A stretch of DNA of 64,000 nucleotides from Breznakia pachnodae (GTDB lineage: Bacteria; Bacillota_I; Bacilli_A; Erysipelotrichales; Erysipelotrichaceae), in NCBI RefSeq assembly GCF_030814225.1, contig NZ_JAUSUR010000005.1:248001-312000 (forward strand), in the 5' to 3' direction. The notes under the pieces are model-generated. The model saw only the letters and a list, made by a program, of their open reading frames with translations. It made no database searches and was not told the origin of the DNA. Shown here one piece after another: positions 62,435 through 64,000 of the stretch. Numbering within the stretch: position 1 is the stretch's first letter; every line of letters begins with the position of its first letter. Made by a program: the position numbers and the translations under genes.

Positions 62435-62449
62435 AAATTAGGTGATATT

Positions 62450-62899
62450 ATGAAAGATGAATTATTATTGAAACAATATGAAGCATTAATGCAAGGTGTA
62501 GACAAAGAAATCAGTATTCTTTCCAACACATCTGCTTTCATCATGGACATGATGGAAGATGTCAGTTGGGCAGGTTTTTATCTATATGATGAGAAACTGT
62601 ATCTTGGACCATTTCAAGGCAAAGTAGCCTGTACCCTAATTCCAATGAATCAGGGAGTGTGTGGTACTTCCGCATATAAGCGAGAAACAATCATCGTTGA
62701 GAATGTACATGAGTTTGCAGGACATATTGCCTGCGATAGTGCAAGCAACAGTGAAATTGTTGTACCAATTGTCATTGACGATAAACTCTATGGTGTACTG
62801 GATCTGGATTCTACATCCTACAGTCGTTTTAATGAAGATGATAAAGAGTTCCTTGAAGGACTTGTATCAATTTTGATTAAGCACCTAAAAAGCAACTGA
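62450..62899 (+). CDS. Free methionine-(R)-sulfoxide reductase (GAF domain)
   Basis: A 149-residue GAF-domain enzyme from ATG 62450 (AGGTGAT upstream). The three catalytic cysteines of the family are present: 'VACTLIPMNQGVCGTSAYKR' carries two and 'HIACDSASNSEIVVPI' the third. 'SWAGFYLYDEKLYLGPFQG' and 'VLDLDSTSYSRFNEDD' complete the match. It repairs oxidised free methionine. Monocistronic. Confidence 0.92.
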   Translation: MKDELLLKQYEALMQGVDKEISILSNTSAFIMDMMEDVSWAGFYLYDEKLYLGPFQGKVACTLIPMNQGVCGTSAYKRETIIVENVHEFAGHIACDSASNSEIVVPIVIDDKLYGVLDLDSTSYSRFNEDDKEFLEGLVSILIKHLKSN

Positions 62900-62923
62900 C
62901 TATTCCCAGCCAGTTGCTTTTTG
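62891..62923 (+). terminator. Terminator of the methionine-sulfoxide reductase gene
   Basis: AGCAACTG (62891-62898) pairs with CAGTTGCT (62911-62918), followed by TTTTTG. The stem includes the stop codon. Confidence 0.85.
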
Positions 62924-63190
62924 TTTGTTTGTATTACCAAGTGTTATGAACTGCACCCAGGGATAGCACATATCTATTCATCGTCCTTGTAATACAAAGT
63001 TAGTTGTGGAAGATACTTCTTTGAGTTGAAAACTACTGAGGGCAAACATATACACGCAAAAGTAAAGAAAGTAATTGCTGAGTATGCGCATATACGTTAA
63101 GTAGAAAGATTGAAAATAACTCAAATTGTCAAAGTCTGTAAAGTACCTTTCCACTTAATATGACGTATGAACGAACAAAAAAGTTCCAAA
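62924..63190. other. Intergenic stretch without recognisable gene
   Basis: About 270 bases between two terminators. All frames are broken by stops; I see no tRNA, riboswitch or IS signature. Its somewhat higher GC and codon-like texture than typical spacers here suggest an eroded gene or mobile-element remnant, but I cannot identify it. Confidence 0.4.
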
Positions 63191-63221
63191 AAAATACAAC
63201 TTTTTAAAAAAGTTGTATTTT
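63191..63221 (-). terminator. Terminator after pyrE
   Basis: AAAATACAAC and GTTGTATTTT flank an AT-rich centre that also pairs (T5/A6). The minus strand ends in a T-rich run. It lies directly after the pyrE stop. Confidence 0.8.
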
Positions 63222-63854
63222 TTATAGGTCCATCCAAGCAGAATCGTTAGGATTATTCTTGAATGCTTTTAGTTTTTGTAAATCTCTATCCTTGATGTAA
63301 TCAAGCTCTAAAGCTGCTTCTAATAAGTAATCATAATCACTTAATGTACGTAACTCACATTTCATATCTTCAAATGCACTTGTCGCTTTTGGTAATAAAT
63401 ATGTAAAGATTGCAGCTACACCTAATACATGAGTATTTGCATCTCTTAAACTATCTACTACATCTCTTACACTTCCACCAGTTGAAATCAAATCTTCAAT
63501 GATGACAACTTTTGCATTTGCATCTACCTTACCTTCGATTTTATTTCCTTTACCATGAGCTTTGTTTGAACCTCTTACATATCCCATAGGTAATCCCATC
63601 TTATCAGCAACCATAGCAGCCCAAGGAATCCCTGCTGTGGCTGTTCCCATGATCACTTCTACATCTGGGTATTCTTTCTTAATTAACTTCACAAACCCTT
63701 CTACAACGGCTGTACGTTTGTCTGGGTAAGATAAAATCAGACGGTTGTCACAATAAATTGGACTTTGGATTCCTGATGCCCAAGTGAATGGATCATTTGG
63801 ACGAAGGAATACCGCTTCTGCTTCTAATAAATTCTTTGCGATTAATTTTTCCAT
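63222..63854 (-). CDS. pyrE: Orotate phosphoribosyltransferase
   Basis: A 210-residue enzyme of pyrimidine synthesis (orotate + PRPP to OMP). The PRPP-binding loop 'KVVIIEDLISTGGSVRDVVD' and 'FTWASGIQSPIYCDNRLIL', 'GTATAGIPWAAMVADKMGLP' are diagnostic. Its ATG overlaps the stop codon of pyrF (TAATG), so pyrF and pyrE are coupled in a pyr operon extending beyond the window. Confidence 0.97.
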   Translation of the reverse strand: MEKLIAKNLLEAEAVFLRPNDPFTWASGIQSPIYCDNRLILSYPDKRTAVVEGFVKLIKKEYPDVEVIMGTATAGIPWAAMVADKMGLPMGYVRGSNKAHGKGNKIEGKVDANAKVVIIEDLISTGGSVRDVVDSLRDANTHVLGVAAIFTYLLPKATSAFEDMKCELRTLSDYDYLLEAALELDYIKDRDLQKLKAFKNNPNDSAWMDL

Positions 63855-64000
63855 TATTTCATCATCCCTTCGATATTGATATATGTTTGCTTAGGATTTT
63901 CACTGTTGGTGATTGATCTACCAACAACGATATAGTCACATCCTTGCTTCTTAGCATACTCAGGAGTAGCGACACGTTTTTGGTCATCTACTGAATCAGT
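63854..64000 (-). CDS. pyrF: Orotidine-5'-phosphate decarboxylase, C-terminal part (cut by window edge)
   Basis: The last 48 codons of a minus-strand gene: '[20 protein letters not shown]', then '[20 protein letters not shown]' and a short tail before TAA. The 'VVGRSIT' phosphate-binding loop and Pro/Tyr-rich end identify PyrF, which converts OMP to UMP. It lies just before pyrE in the operon. Confidence 0.92.
   Translation of the reverse strand, partial: TDSVDDQKRVATPEYAKKQGCDYIVVGRSITNSENPKQTYINIEGMMK

Overview
The window is AT-rich, gene-dense DNA from a low-GC Gram-positive bacterium. Evidence for this includes AGGAGG-type ribosome binding sites, Rex next to AsnS, FemAB-type peptidoglycan bridge enzymes, sortase/pilin genes, a WXG100 (type VII) effector locus and SdpI. 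Gene content and style suggest the Bacillota, probably an Erysipelotrichia-like gut commensal; the class-level placement is inference. No rRNA, tRNA or CRISPR array was seen. Genes cut by the window edges are an unknown protein (left) and pyrF (right).

Layout. (1) 1-5.2 kb: a type VII secretion effector operon on the minus strand (two small WXG/Lap-like helpers, a chaperone-like protein, another helper, a TNT-domain NAD-glycohydrolase toxin, an Imm63-like immunity protein), followed by small possible orphan immunity genes. (2) 5.2-15.2 kb: a cell-surface unit. It holds a sigma-70/ECF-like factor fused to a membrane segment and an outside Ig-like domain, an InlB-repeat surface protein, and a giant (~2477 aa) repeat adhesin. 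The sigma gene and the giant adhesin share an almost identical ECF-type promoter (TGAACC-N17-GTCT), which suggests a self-amplifying surface regulon. (3) 15.3-19.6 kb: a heterodimeric ABC exporter with a TetR regulator. (4) 19.6-26.4 kb: PHP phosphoesterase and arginase-family enzymes, a HIRAN protein, a WYL regulator and an unknown protein whose promoters share a 41-bp block, and RecQ. (5) 26.4-32.6 kb: a sortase-B pilus operon. (6) 32.8-47.4 kb: a DUF998 membrane protein, then defence-type genes on both sides of guaA. These are a HEPN + DGQHR-like pair flanked by insertion-sequence debris, a DUF4365-helicase fusion, and a complete LlaJI-type restriction-modification system (two m5C methyltransferases, McrB-like ATPase, LlaJI nuclease). 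(7) 47.6-52.9 kb: a lysine-riboswitch-controlled amino-acid ABC importer, a DUF1307 lipoprotein, a metallophosphoesterase, and an ArsR/SdpI pair with a striking palindromic operator. (8) 52.9-55.9 kb: an FRG + AIPR two-gene putative abortive-infection system. (9) 56.0-64.0 kb: housekeeping genes (asnS, rex, tsaD, rimI, tsaB, tsaE, FemAB-like, DUF402, free-methionine-sulfoxide reductase, pyrE, pyrF).

The most novel points are the membrane-anchored sigma factor with its matching promoters, the FRG-AIPR and HEPN-DGQHR gene pairs, the repeated box around the WYL regulator, and a terminator whose arms duplicate the ArsR operator. All calls rest on reading the sequence and on knowledge of families; no database search was run.
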